A stretch of 64,000 nucleotides of DNA from Flavonifractor porci (GTDB taxonomy: Bacteria; Bacillota; Clostridia; Oscillospirales; Oscillospiraceae), in contig NZ_JBBHLB010000013.1 of the NCBI RefSeq assembly GCF_037572415.1, forward strand, positions 25,084 through 89,083, given 5' to 3'. Position 1 is the stretch's first letter. Every line of letters begins with the position of its first letter. The notes below the pieces were generated by a model that did no database searches, was not told the origin of the DNA, and was given only the letters and a program-made list of their open reading frames with translations. The translations under genes and the position numbers were made by a program. Positions 16,739-25,231 of the stretch are shown one piece after another.

Positions 16739-16804
16739 GTCTTTTCCCGGGAAAGGCAATGATGCACCACTCACCCATGTCTCATCACAGGAAGGATGAC
16801 AGCC

Positions 16805-18385
16805 TTGGAAACTGTCCATGCAATTGAACTCAGGCACATCACCAAACGCTTCGGCAAGGTGGTGGCCAACGATGGCATTGACCTGGCCATCGATCGGGGG
16901 GAGATCCTCTCCCTGCTGGGGGAAAACGGAAGCGGTAAAACCACGCTGATGAATATGCTCTCCGGCATCTATCTCCCTGACGAGGGAGAAATTCTGGCCG
17001 ACGGCAAGCCGGTGACCATCCGCTCCCCCAAGGACGCCTTCACCCACGGCATCGGTATGATCCACCAGCACTACAAGCTGGTGGAGGTGTTTACCGCCGC
17101 CGAGAACATTGCCCTGGGCCTGAAGGGGAAGGAGCACGACCGCAAGACGGTGGCCGCCCAGGTCCAGGCCATCAGCGACAAGTACGGCTTCGGCATCGAC
17201 CCCAACAAGAAAGTGTACGATATGTCGGTGTCGGAAAAGCAGACGGTGGAGATCGTCAAGGTGCTCTACCGGGGGGCCGAGATCCTCATTCTGGACGAGC
17301 CCACCGCCGTCCTTACCCCCCAGGAGACCGACCGGCTCTTCAACATCCTTCGGGCCATGAAGGCCGACGGCAAGGCCATCGTCATCATCACCCACAAGCT
17401 CCACGAGGTGATGGCCCTGTCTGACAAGGTGGCGGTCCTCCGCAAGGGCAAGTACATCGGCACCGTTAACACCAGTGAGACCAACCCTCAAAAGCTCACC
17501 GAGATGATGGTGGGCCATGCCGTCACCCTGAACATCGACCGGCCCCAGGCCAAGTACAGGGATCTCCGTCTGGAGGTGAAGGGCCTGAACTGCCGCAATG
17601 GCGAGGGCCTGCCGGTGCTGAAGGACATCTCCTTCCAGGCGTACGGCGGCGAGATCCTGGGCATCGCCGGTATCGCCGGCTCCGGTCAGAAGGAACTGCT
17701 GGAGGCCATCGCCGGCCTGCAGAAGGCGGAGTCCGGACATATCTTCTACTATCCGCCCCACCCCAACAGCGACATCGCCGGCAACCATGTGCCGGTGGAC
17801 AAGGCGGGAGAGGAGCTGGTGGGCAAGACCCCCGGCCAGATCCGCAAGGTGGGCGTCTCTCTGGCCTTCGTGCCCGAGGACCGGCTGGGCATGGGCCTGG
17901 TGGGCGGCATGGGCATGGTGGACAATATGATGCTCAAGACCTACAAGGACACCCCCGGCCCCCTGGTGGACCGGAAGGCCCCCAAGGCCCTGGCGGAAAA
18001 GCTCATCGACGAGCTGGAGATCGTCACCCCCGGGGTGGCTACCCCGGTGCGCCGTCTGTCCGGCGGCAACGTGCAGAAGGTGCTGGTGGGCCGGGAGATC
18101 GCCTCCGCCCCCACGGTGCTCATGACCGCCTACCCGGTCCGGGGCCTGGACATCAACTCCTCCTACACCATCTACCGGCTGCTCAACGAACAGAAGATGA
18201 AGGAAGTGGCGGTGCTGCTGGTGGGCGAGGACCTGGACGTGCTGCTGGAGCTGTGCGACCGGATCCTGGTGCTGTGCGGCGGCCAGGTGTCCGGCATTGT
18301 GGACGGACCGTCCGCCACCAAGGAGCAGGTGGGCCTGCTTATGACCCGTGTGGGCGGGGGAAAGGAGGGAGAGGACCGTGCATGA
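16805..18385 (+). CDS. Nucleoside ABC transporter ATP-binding protein, two NBDs
   Basis: A 526-residue protein with two fused nucleotide-binding domains, as in YufO/NupO and RbsA. NBD1 (about 1-250) has Walker A GENGSGKTT, a degenerate signature MSVSEKQ and Walker B ILILDEPTAVLTP. NBD2 (about 255-520) has the degenerate Walker A GIAGSGQKE typical of this class, signature LSGGNVQKVLVG and TAYPVRGLDI in place of the usual AxPTRGLD. The TTG start is chosen because AGGAAGG lies 9 nt before it; the ATG three codons earlier directly abuts that site. It energises the two downstream permeases. Confidence 0.9.
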   Translation: METVHAIELRHITKRFGKVVANDGIDLAIDRGEILSLLGENGSGKTTLMNMLSGIYLPDEGEILADGKPVTIRSPKDAFTHGIGMIHQHYKLVEVFTAAENIALGLKGKEHDRKTVAAQVQAISDKYGFGIDPNKKVYDMSVSEKQTVEIVKVLYRGAEILILDEPTAVLTPQETDRLFNILRAMKADGKAIVIITHKLHEVMALSDKVAVLRKGKYIGTVNTSETNPQKLTEMMVGHAVTLNIDRPQAKYRDLRLEVKGLNCRNGEGLPVLKDISFQAYGGEILGIAGIAGSGQKELLEAIAGLQKAESGHIFYYPPHPNSDIAGNHVPVDKAGEELVGKTPGQIRKVGVSLAFVPEDRLGMGLVGGMGMVDNMMLKTYKDTPGPLVDRKAPKALAEKLIDELEIVTPGVATPVRRLSGGNVQKVLVGREIASAPTVLMTAYPVRGLDINSSYTIYRLLNEQKMKEVAVLLVGEDLDVLLELCDRILVLCGGQVSGIVDGPSATKEQVGLLMTRVGGGKEGEDRA

Positions 18386-19463
18386 ATCCAATACGCCCCT
18401 GATCCGCCTGGCCAAGCGGGATGGGATGCCCAAGGGCCAGGTGTGGGCCATCCGGGGAGCCTCCTTCCTGGCGGCCATTCTCATCAGCGCCCTTATCTTC
18501 CTGCTGATGGGCCACAACCCCTTCGGGGCCTTCGGCACCATGGTGAGCGGCTCTCTGGGCAAGCCCACCGCCATCCGGCAGACGGTGCGTATCGCCGTGC
18601 CTCTGCTGGGTACCGCTCTGGCCATCGCGCCCTGCTTCAAGATGCGCTTTTGGAACATCGGCGCCGAAGGTCAGATCACCGCCGGCGCTGTGGGCGCCAG
18701 CTACTTTGCCCTGTTCTGGGCGGATCAGCTCCCCGCCCCCGTGCTGCTGGTGGTCATGGCCGTGGCCGGTACCATCTGCGGCGGCCTGTGGGCCCTGGTG
18801 CCCGCCTTCTTCAAGGCCAAGTGGGGCACCAACGAGACCCTGTTCACCCTGATGATGAACTATATCATCATCGGCGTGGTCAAGTGGCTCCAGGGCGGTC
18901 CCTGGGAGGGGCGGCCCGGCTCCCAGATCATTCCTCAGTTTGACCGCGCCGCCGTGCTGCCCAAGGTGCTGGGGGTCCACTGCGGCTGGATCATCGTCCT
19001 CATCCTGACGGCGGCCATGTTCTTCTATATGAAGTACACCAAGCAGGGCTACGAGATCGCCGTCATCGGCGAGAGCGAGAACACCGCCCGGTATGCCGGT
19101 ATGAACGTGGGCAGGATCATCATGCGCACCATGTTCCTGTCCGGCGCCATTGCCGGCCTGGTGGGCTTTATCGTGGCCTCCGGCGCGGACAATACCCTCC
19201 ATGCCGGCGTGGCCGCAGGCGTGGGCTTTACCGCCATCACCGTGGCCTGGCTGGCGCAGCTCAATCCCTTTGCCATGGTGGGCATCTCCATGCTGCTGGC
19301 GGTGCTGGACAAGGGGGCGGACACCCTCCAGACTCAGCTGGCCGTCCCCGCCTCCATCTCGGACATCATCACCGGCATCTTCCTGTTCTGTATGCTGGGC
19401 TGTGAGTTCTTCATCAACTACCGCCTCATCTTCCGGGGCAGCCATAAGGAGGTGGCCAAGTAA
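18378..19463 (+). CDS. Nucleoside ABC transporter permease 1
   Basis: A 361-residue membrane protein of the BPD_transp_2 family (YufP/NupP-like) with about 8-10 hydrophobic helices. Typical segments are MRFWNIGAEGQI near 95-106 and FFKAKWGTNETLFTLMMNYI. The GTG start lies within the 3' end of the ATPase gene (8-bp overlap) with AGGAGG 9 nt upstream, so translation is coupled. It pairs with permease 2 to form the channel. Confidence 0.9.
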   Translation: MHESNTPLIRLAKRDGMPKGQVWAIRGASFLAAILISALIFLLMGHNPFGAFGTMVSGSLGKPTAIRQTVRIAVPLLGTALAIAPCFKMRFWNIGAEGQITAGAVGASYFALFWADQLPAPVLLVVMAVAGTICGGLWALVPAFFKAKWGTNETLFTLMMNYIIIGVVKWLQGGPWEGRPGSQIIPQFDRAAVLPKVLGVHCGWIIVLILTAAMFFYMKYTKQGYEIAVIGESENTARYAGMNVGRIIMRTMFLSGAIAGLVGFIVASGADNTLHAGVAAGVGFTAITVAWLAQLNPFAMVGISMLLAVLDKGADTLQTQLAVPASISDIITGIFLFCMLGCEFFINYRLIFRGSHKEVAK

Positions 19464-20452
19464 TGGATATCAACAGCAACGCGGTCCTGCTCCTTATCAT
19501 GGCCGCCGTCCTCAACGGCGTGCCCCTGCTCTACGGCACCCTGGGCGAGATCCTGTCGGAAAAGGCGGGCAACCTGAACCTGGGCGTGGAGGGCATGATG
19601 TTCATGGGCGGAGCCATGGGCCTGGGCGCTGCCTTCTACTTCGAGGGCGCCGGCGGCACCAGCGGCGTGCTGGCCGTCATCCTGGCCCTGCTCTTTGCCT
19701 TCCTGGGGGGCGCCATTGGGGCCCTCATCTACTCCTTCCTCACCATCACCCTCCGGGCCAACCAGAACGTCACCGGCCTGGCCCTGGCCATCTTCGGCAC
19801 CGGTGCGGGTCAGTTCATCGGCGAGTATATGCGGGTAAGCTCCGGCGGCTATGTGGCGGTGAGCAACGACCTGAAGGCGGTCTTTCTCAATTCCCCCTTC
19901 CCGGCGGCCCTTCAGCAGCTGCCGGTGGTGGGCCCCCTGCTCTTCGGCCACAGCATCTTCCTCTACCTGGGCCTGGTGCTGACGGTGGGGATGCACCTGT
20001 TCCTCAACAAGAGCCGGGCGGGCCTGTCCCTGCGGGCAGTGGGCGAGTCTCCCGCCACTGCCGACGCCGCCGGCGTCAACGTCACCCTGTACAAGTACCT
20101 GGCCACCGTCATCGGCGGCGGCATCTCGGCCATCGGCGGCATGGTGTACATTATGACCATCGCCAGCTGCGTGTGGAACCACGAGGCCCTGTCCGGCGAG
20201 GGCTGGCTGGCGGTGGCCCTGGTGATCTTCTGCCTGTGGCGGCCCCTCAACGCCATCTGGGGCTCCATCCTCTTCGGCGCGCTGATGATCCTGTACCAGC
20301 GGCTCCACCTGGCCTTTATCCCTGACGAGCTGTACAAGATCCTGCCCTATGTGGTCACTGTCATCGTGCTGATCTTTACCTCCCTGCGCAACAGCAAAGA
20401 CAAGCAGCCGCCCAACTCCTTGGGCCTGCCCTATTTTAGAGAAGAGCGGTAA
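19463..20452 (+). CDS. Nucleoside ABC transporter permease 2
   Basis: A 329-residue BPD_transp_2 permease (YufQ/NupQ-like). The N-terminal GTLGEILSEKAGNLNLGVEGMMFMGG is the hallmark of this subfamily. The ATG overlaps the preceding stop (TAATG) and AAGGAGGT is 10 nt upstream. It is the last gene of the BMP-ATPase-permease-permease operon and is followed by a strong terminator. Confidence 0.92.
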   Translation: MDINSNAVLLLIMAAVLNGVPLLYGTLGEILSEKAGNLNLGVEGMMFMGGAMGLGAAFYFEGAGGTSGVLAVILALLFAFLGGAIGALIYSFLTITLRANQNVTGLALAIFGTGAGQFIGEYMRVSSGGYVAVSNDLKAVFLNSPFPAALQQLPVVGPLLFGHSIFLYLGLVLTVGMHLFLNKSRAGLSLRAVGESPATADAAGVNVTLYKYLATVIGGGISAIGGMVYIMTIASCVWNHEALSGEGWLAVALVIFCLWRPLNAIWGSILFGALMILYQRLHLAFIPDELYKILPYVVTVIVLIFTSLRNSKDKQPPNSLGLPYFREER

Positions 20453-20466
20453 CATCCAAACGAAAC

Positions 20467-20505
20467 GCGGCCCCGGCGCATTTGCGCCGGGGCCGCTCTT
20501 TTGTT
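20467..20505. terminator. Bidirectional terminator
   Basis: A perfect 13-bp stem (GCGGCCCCGGCGC) with an ATTT loop and TCTTTTGTTT after it; an outer ATCCAAAC/GTTTGGAT pairing extends it. It lies between convergent genes and probably serves both. Confidence 0.85.
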
Positions 20506-20509
20506 TGGA

Positions 20510-21997
20510 TTATTCCAGCAGGGACTCAAGGTAATCCCAGTCCACCGGGCCGTCCACCCGGCAGAGCACCGCAGAGATCGAGTCGCTGTTCACGTCCTGG
20601 AGGGAGCACAGCTGGTCGGTGAGGTTCAGAAAGAGATATGCGTCCCCTGCGGCCACAAAGGCGCTCAGGTGGCTGCCCTCGCTGTCACTGACCGTCTGAC
20701 CGGTGGCCAGCTTGGTCACCGGCAGGGCGGACAGGTAGTCCAGCAGGGGCTCACCGATCTGGGGGGCTACATCCCGCTGAGCGCGGTAGCGGGTTCTCCC
20801 ATCGATGGATACAAAGGACACCTTGTAGTCCGGCCCGTAAGAGGCCAAAGCCACCTCTCCCAGGGTGCCGTAGCTGCCGCTCACCCCCACCAGGCCGGAG
20901 CACAGCACCAGGATGGCCATCATAAGGGCCAGCAGCTTGGTCCCCGAGGTGTGCTCCCCGGGGCTGACCACCCCCCGCAGCCGGTGGCGCAGGCTGGAGG
21001 CGGAAGAGGACAGGCAGGTGGACAGCCCCCGGTCGTCCCCGGCGGACTCCAGCAGGAGGGAGGCGTATTCCCGGCGGGTCTGGTCATCCGCGCCGTATAC
21101 CACCATCTCGTCGCAGGACAGCTCCAGATCGGCGGAGGCCCTCCGGGCGGCCAGCCACATCAGGGGATTGAACCAGCACAGGGCCTTACACAGGATGTAA
21201 AAACATTTGGTGTCTATGTCCCGGCGCTGGACGTGGCGCAGCTCGTGGCGGAAGATGAGCCGGTACTGGTCCAGGGTATAGGCCCGCTCCGGCAGCACCA
21301 GGCACATGGCGGAGTGAAACAGCCCGATGGTCAGGGGGGAGGTAACATGGGGACTGGTGACCAACCTGATATGCTGCTTGAGCAGGGACTGGCGCTGTTC
21401 CTTCCACCACAGATTGACCACGTCCGGCTCCTCCACCGGCCTGGCGTCCCGTAAAATGGCCCGGCGGAACCGGAAGTGGGAGACCATATGCCACAGCACC
21501 ACCGCCACAAAGCCCGCCGCCCACAGCCCCAGCAGCGTGGGGACCACGCCGGGCGGCACCCGCAGGACCACCAGGGGCGGCAGGTAGCTCATCCGCCAGA
21601 CCGTCAGGTTGTAATAGAGAAAGACGGGCAGCAGCCACAGGGTGGCGCAGGCCCGGGCGGAGATCTTCCGCCGCAGCAGGGGAAGCAGGAGCATCAGCGC
21701 TCCGAAATAGAAGGTGAGCAGCACCATCAGCTGGAGGGAGAACTCCGTCAGTACGGCGGCCCCCACCGCCGGACCGGCATAGATCAGGGTGATCAGCCAC
21801 AGCACGGCTACCACAATGGGAAGGGACCAGGGAGTGAGCCAAACCACCGTGCTGCGTGCGCGGCTGTCCCGGCTGGTGCAGCCGGTGAGGGCCACCTGCT
21901 GTTCGTAGCTCCACTCCCGATGGAAGGCATAGGCGATGCCGCCGGCCAGCAGGACGGCCACAAACAGACGGTAGCCCCAGATAAGCACAAGGTTCAC
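20510..21997 (-). CDS. BlaR1-like M56 membrane metallopeptidase
   Basis: A 495-residue membrane protein of the M56/BlaR1 family. N-terminal helices lie at about 5-25, 58-78, 85-108, 115-135 and 150-172, then a cytosolic zinc-protease domain with HELRH at 251-255 and a downstream SADLELSCDEM (third ligand). A further helix is near 330-350, followed by an extracytoplasmic domain of about 140 residues. That domain is not the penicillin-binding sensor of BlaR1, so the signal differs. The GTG start overlaps the blaI stop (GTGA). The family cleaves its cognate repressor on sensing a signal. Confidence 0.85.
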   Translation of the reverse strand: MNLVLIWGYRLFVAVLLAGGIAYAFHREWSYEQQVALTGCTSRDSRARSTVVWLTPWSLPIVVAVLWLITLIYAGPAVGAAVLTEFSLQLMVLLTFYFGALMLLLPLLRRKISARACATLWLLPVFLYYNLTVWRMSYLPPLVVLRVPPGVVPTLLGLWAAGFVAVVLWHMVSHFRFRRAILRDARPVEEPDVVNLWWKEQRQSLLKQHIRLVTSPHVTSPLTIGLFHSAMCLVLPERAYTLDQYRLIFRHELRHVQRRDIDTKCFYILCKALCWFNPLMWLAARRASADLELSCDEMVVYGADDQTRREYASLLLESAGDDRGLSTCLSSSASSLRHRLRGVVSPGEHTSGTKLLALMMAILVLCSGLVGVSGSYGTLGEVALASYGPDYKVSFVSIDGRTRYRAQRDVAPQIGEPLLDYLSALPVTKLATGQTVSDSEGSHLSAFVAAGDAYLFLNLTDQLCSLQDVNSDSISAVLCRVDGPVDWDYLESLLE

Positions 21998-22371
21998 AGC
22001 CGTCCCTCCTCCAGCATCTTACGCAGTTCCTCTAAATCCTCGCGGCTCACCCCGGCGTCCACCAGAGAGGTGGCCAGGGCGGCCACCGAGCCGCCGAAGA
22101 GCTGGTCCAGCACCCCACGGCTGGCCTGGGCCAGATAGGCCTTTCTGGTGACAATCGGTGTGTAGTAGTTTACCTTGCCCCGACGCTCCAGCTTGAGAAA
22201 GCCCTTGTCGCACAGCCGGGTGAGGAAGGTGAGGATGGTGGTGGGCGCCAGGGGATGGGTATGGGCCAGGGCCTCCTCAATCTCCGGCCGGGTCACCGGG
22301 GGCTCCTTGTCCCAGATGATCTGCATCAGCTCCAACTCGCTGTCGGGCAGGCGGCGGATCTCCTGCTTCAT
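21994..22371 (-). CDS. BlaI/MecI-family repressor
   Basis: A 125-residue winged-helix repressor. The N-terminus has LPDSELELMQIIWDKEPPVTRPEI, then the recognition region APTTILTFLTRLCDKGFL and the wing KLERRGKVNYYTPIV; the C-terminal half is the helical dimerisation part. The ATG is 8 nt from AAGGAGG. It is encoded first, with the M56 protease directly following, as in blaI-blaR1. A consensus promoter with repeated motifs downstream of its -10 probably carries its operator. Confidence 0.92.
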   Translation of the reverse strand: MKQEIRRLPDSELELMQIIWDKEPPVTRPEIEEALAHTHPLAPTTILTFLTRLCDKGFLKLERRGKVNYYTPIVTRKAYLAQASRGVLDQLFGGSVAALATSLVDAGVSREDLEELRKMLEEGRL

Positions 22372-22392
22372 GGTTTGCACCTCCTTCGTCTG

Positions 22393-22447
22393 TTGTAGAA
22401 GTTCTTCTTCTGTAGAAGATTATAGCGGGGAAAAACGAGGATGTCAA
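22393..22447 (-). promoter_or_regulatory. Consensus promoter and repeat operator of blaI-blaR1-like operon
   Basis: On the minus strand TTGACA and TATAAT are exactly 17 bp apart (22442-22447 and 22419-22424). Directly downstream CTTCTACA occurs twice, 17 bp apart (plus strand TTGTAGAAG 22393-22401 and CTGTAGAAG 22410-22418), so a bound repressor would cover the transcription start. TACA/TGTA cores are typical of BlaI operators. Confidence 0.8.
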
Positions 22448-22454
22448 GGGCATC

Positions 22455-22485
22455 AAAAAGCCGCCGGGCCACGCCCGGCGGCTTT
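22455..22485 (-). terminator. Terminator of the anti-sigma-like gene
   Basis: AAAGCCGCCGGGC and its complement form a 13-bp stem with a 3-nt loop, followed on the minus strand by TTG. It lies just upstream of the blaI promoter. Confidence 0.7.
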
Positions 22486-22496
22486 AGAGATGTGGG

Positions 22497-23882
22497 TCAA
22501 TGAACGGGAATGGATTGCTCCAGAAGGGTCAAATGGTGAATCTGGGATACCTCCACGGGCTGCTCAAATTCCCAGGTGTTGTAGGCACGCATGACCTCTA
22601 CGTCTTGTCCCACGTTGACATACTGACCTACAGAGGGTTGGGCGGCCACCGATGTGCCGTCTTTCAGGATGGCATAGAGCGTGTCGGAGCTGAAGCCGCC
22701 GGTATCGTTGCTGTCCATGGTGACTGTCATGGGAGAGACCGTCACCCGGGTCACCTGCCGCCCGGCCAGCTCGCCCGTCCAGGCCAGGGTGGTGGAGGGG
22801 TGGTAGGTCATTTCAAAGGAGATGTCCCAGGTTCCCGGGATAACCACCCCCGGGAGGGTATAGCAGCCGTAAAAATACACTTCGTCCAGTTCGTTGGCTT
22901 CGCCGGCCTGAATGAGGGGGAACATTACGTCCAGGCCCCCGTCCACCTGGGTGATCACCATGGGCAGCCAGTACTTCTCCTGGCCCGCCTGGCTGTCGTC
23001 TTTAGGGTAGATCCGGGAGAGGAAATAGCCCATGCTCACATCGTCGTGGGTGATCCCTGACGCATAGGCCACCCGGACATGGAAGCGGCCGTCGCTGGCA
23101 AAGCCCATGGAGGAGATGGTCACATCCTCCGTACCCTCCATGGCCATGGGGGTCTGGCCGGGAGCCAGCACCACCTGCCGGTCCGGCAGGATGGCCCGGG
23201 TATGGCCGCTCTCCTCGATATGCAGGACCACCCTGTCCTGGTCGGACAGGGGCAGGCTGTCCAGCAGCTGATCGGTCACTCCGGCGCAGGAGGCGGAGGC
23301 CTCCAGTTGTCCGTTTCGGGTAGTCATGCCGTCCAGAGCCAGACGTATGGTGCCGCCGCATTGCTTTTTCCGGCCTGTGATGATTCCCACAGCTCCATGA
23401 ATCTGGGGGTCATAATAGTTTAAATGGGCCACAAACAGGGCGGTGCGGCTTTCCGGATCGTACTCCACCAGCTCGCCGCCGATATCGCTGTCTGCCGTTG
23501 CCTTCAGAGTAAGCTGACGGTCCAGCCGGTCGCCGGTCACGTCCCGGACGGTAAAATAGACCTGCCCCCGCACATCGTCGGCCAGGGCGCTGAGCACCTG
23601 GACCTCGATGCCCTGGTCGGTGCATAGGGCACCATGAATGGTCTGGGCGATCTGGGAAAAGGGGCCCTGCCTGGCGGAAATGCTCTGCCAGATGCCGGTT
23701 CCCGCCGCCAGGGCGGAAACCGCAAGGGCGGCGCACAGAGTCAGCGCCACCACCGCCCGGCGTCCAAACCGTCTTACCTGCTTCACTTCCGCTTCTCCTT
23801 TTGTCAGCGCCTCCAGCCGGTCCATGGCGGCCCGGCTGGGCTCCAGAGCGTCCATCTCCCGCTTATAGTCCGTGGGAAACAT
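22497..23882 (-). CDS. Membrane DUF4179-like regulator of the ECF sigma factor
   Basis: A 461-residue protein: a cytosolic N-terminus (about 1-40, with DRLEALTKGEAEVKQVRR), one transmembrane helix near 42-60 (VVALTLCAALAVSALAAG) and a large extracytoplasmic beta-rich region. The layout and position fit DUF4179 proteins encoded with ECF sigma factors and probably acting as anti-sigma factors; the family match is from memory. The start overlaps the sigma stop by 20 bp; the chosen ATG is 9 nt from GGAGG, an earlier one only 3 nt. What the outer domain senses is not evident. Confidence 0.7.
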   Translation of the reverse strand: MFPTDYKREMDALEPSRAAMDRLEALTKGEAEVKQVRRFGRRAVVALTLCAALAVSALAAGTGIWQSISARQGPFSQIAQTIHGALCTDQGIEVQVLSALADDVRGQVYFTVRDVTGDRLDRQLTLKATADSDIGGELVEYDPESRTALFVAHLNYYDPQIHGAVGIITGRKKQCGGTIRLALDGMTTRNGQLEASASCAGVTDQLLDSLPLSDQDRVVLHIEESGHTRAILPDRQVVLAPGQTPMAMEGTEDVTISSMGFASDGRFHVRVAYASGITHDDVSMGYFLSRIYPKDDSQAGQEKYWLPMVITQVDGGLDVMFPLIQAGEANELDEVYFYGCYTLPGVVIPGTWDISFEMTYHPSTTLAWTGELAGRQVTRVTVSPMTVTMDSNDTGGFSSDTLYAILKDGTSVAAQPSVGQYVNVGQDVEVMRAYNTWEFEQPVEVSQIHHLTLLEQSIPVH

Positions 23883-24354
23883 CTTCATCCGCCTCCATCC
23901 ATTCCCGCAGCAGAGCCCTGGCCCGGAACAGCCGGGACTTGACGCCGCTCTGGCTTTTGCCCAAAATGGCGGCAATCTCCGCCACGCTCAGCTCCTCATA
24001 GTAATACAGGTGAACCACCGCCCGGTACTTGGGGGGCAGGGCCAGCACCGCCTCCACCAGGCCGCCCTCCTCCGGCCCGTTTGAGGCGGGCAGGGTGGGG
24101 GAGAGGGGCTCCTCCCGCCGCCGCCAGGGGGCCCGGAACCAGTCGTTGGCGCAGTTGACCGCCACCCGCAGCAGCCAGGCCTTGGCGTGCTCCCGGTCGG
24201 TAAAGTCCGGCTTTGCCTTCAGCAGGCAGACAAAGACTTCCTGCATGATGTCCTCCGCGTCGGTCCGGCTGCCCGTCCGGGCATAGGCCAGCCGAAACAC
24301 CGCCGGACCATACTGCCGGGCCAGCCAGCCCGGCTCTCTCCATCCTTCGTCCAT
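23863..24354 (-). CDS. ECF RNA polymerase sigma factor
   Basis: A 163-residue sigma-70 family ECF protein. Region 2 includes DAEDIMQEVFVCLLKAK near 33-49 and WLLRVAVNCANDWFR near 60-74. Region 4 includes YRAVVHLYYYEELSVAEIAAILGKSQSGVKSRLFRAR near 110-146. AAAGGAGGG lies 8 nt before the ATG. It overlaps the following membrane regulator gene. A GAAACC-N16-CGTGTA element upstream suggests autoregulation. Confidence 0.93.
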   Translation of the reverse strand: MDEGWREPGWLARQYGPAVFRLAYARTGSRTDAEDIMQEVFVCLLKAKPDFTDREHAKAWLLRVAVNCANDWFRAPWRRREEPLSPTLPASNGPEEGGLVEAVLALPPKYRAVVHLYYYEELSVAEIAAILGKSQSGVKSRLFRARALLREWMEADEDVSHGL

Positions 24355-24379
24355 GTGAGCCGCCCTCCTTTCTGCCCTA

Positions 24380-24407
24380 TACACGGTTCTGGCGTACAAA
24401 CGGTTTC
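24380..24407 (-). promoter_or_regulatory. ECF-type autoregulatory promoter
   Basis: On the minus strand GAAACC (-35) and CGTGTA (-10) are 16 bp apart, about 25 bp before the sigma gene ATG. GAAAC/CGT is the general ECF promoter form. Confidence 0.6.
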
Positions 24408-24436
24408 ATTTTTTGGGACATTTTGTGGAGCAGACG

Positions 24437-24466
24437 CAAAAAAGCCGCCGGGCAATGCCCGGCGGC
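24437..24466 (-). terminator. Terminator of the mntP-yqeC-yqeB-xdhC operon
   Basis: GCCGCCGGGC and its complement form a 10-bp stem with an ATT loop, followed by TTTTTT on the minus strand. Confidence 0.88.
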
Positions 24467-24475
24467 TCTGTACGG

Positions 24476-25231
24476 TCAGATTTTTCTCGGCGTAAAGCGG
24501 ACCTTCACCCGGCCGCCGCACACCATGCCCAGCTCGGCGGCGGCGTGGGACAGGTCGTACTCCACGACCTCCTCCTGTCCCCCGGACTGCCACAGCGCCA
24601 GGGCGTGGTTTTTGGCCTCATACTCCACAGCGCCGCCGCCGATGGTACCGGCGCAGCTGCCGTCGGGGCGCACCAGCATCCAGGCGCCCACACCCCGGGG
24701 GGCGGAGCCGTGCTTCTCCACAATGGTGCACAGCACACCCGGCCCCTCCGGCGGCTTGACGGCGCCGGGGCCCCGCTGAGAGCGGACCTGGATCAGCTGG
24801 GCGGCAATGGCCACGGCGATCTCCGCCGGGGTCTGGCCCCCGATGGACAGGCCGATGGGGGAGTATACCCCGTCCAGCATTTCCTGGGAAAAGCCCTCCT
24901 CCCGCAGAGCCTTGTACACGGCGGCCACCTTGGTTCGGCTGCCGATCATGCCCACATAGGCGTACTGCCCCCGCAGCACCTGGGCCAGGCAGTCCTTGTC
25001 AAAGGCGTGGCCCCGGGTGAGGATGGCAAAATAGTCGCTGTCCCGGCTGCCCAGCCGGTTGAGGGCCTCCTCAAAGGGCATACACAGCACCTGATGGGCC
25101 ATGGGGAAGCGGTCCTCGTTGGCAAACTCCGGCCGGTCGTCAATGACGATGACCTCGAACTCCAGCCGGGCGGCCACATAGGCCAGCTCCAGGGAGACGT
25201 GGCCTCCGCCGCACAAAATCAGTCGTTCCAC
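24476..25231 (-). CDS. xdhC: XdhC-family molybdenum hydroxylase accessory protein, domains in reversed order
   Basis: A 251-residue protein. The Rossmann-like domain comes first: LILCGGGHVSLELAYVA at 4-20, DDRPEFANEDRFP near 31-43, TRGHAFDKDCL, and YVGMIGSRTK near 91-100. The CoxI-type domain follows: HGSAPRGVGAWMLV and GTIGGGAVEYEAK near 174-210. XdhC normally carries the CoxI part at the N-terminus. XdhC proteins help insert sulfurated molybdenum cofactor into xanthine dehydrogenase-type enzymes. The GTG start is 9 nt from GGAAGGAG and overlaps yqeB by 13 bp. Confidence 0.88.
   Translation of the reverse strand: MERLILCGGGHVSLELAYVAARLEFEVIVIDDRPEFANEDRFPMAHQVLCMPFEEALNRLGSRDSDYFAILTRGHAFDKDCLAQVLRGQYAYVGMIGSRTKVAAVYKALREEGFSQEMLDGVYSPIGLSIGGQTPAEIAVAIAAQLIQVRSQRGPGAVKPPEGPGVLCTIVEKHGSAPRGVGAWMLVRPDGSCAGTIGGGAVEYEAKNHALALWQSGGQEEVVEYDLSHAAAELGMVCGGRVKVRFTPRKI

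Noticed and set aside
22497..23882. Classic zinc-binding anti-sigma factor (HxxxCxxC)
   Set aside because: No such motif in the cytosolic N-terminus; the layout fits a DUF4179-like membrane regulator.
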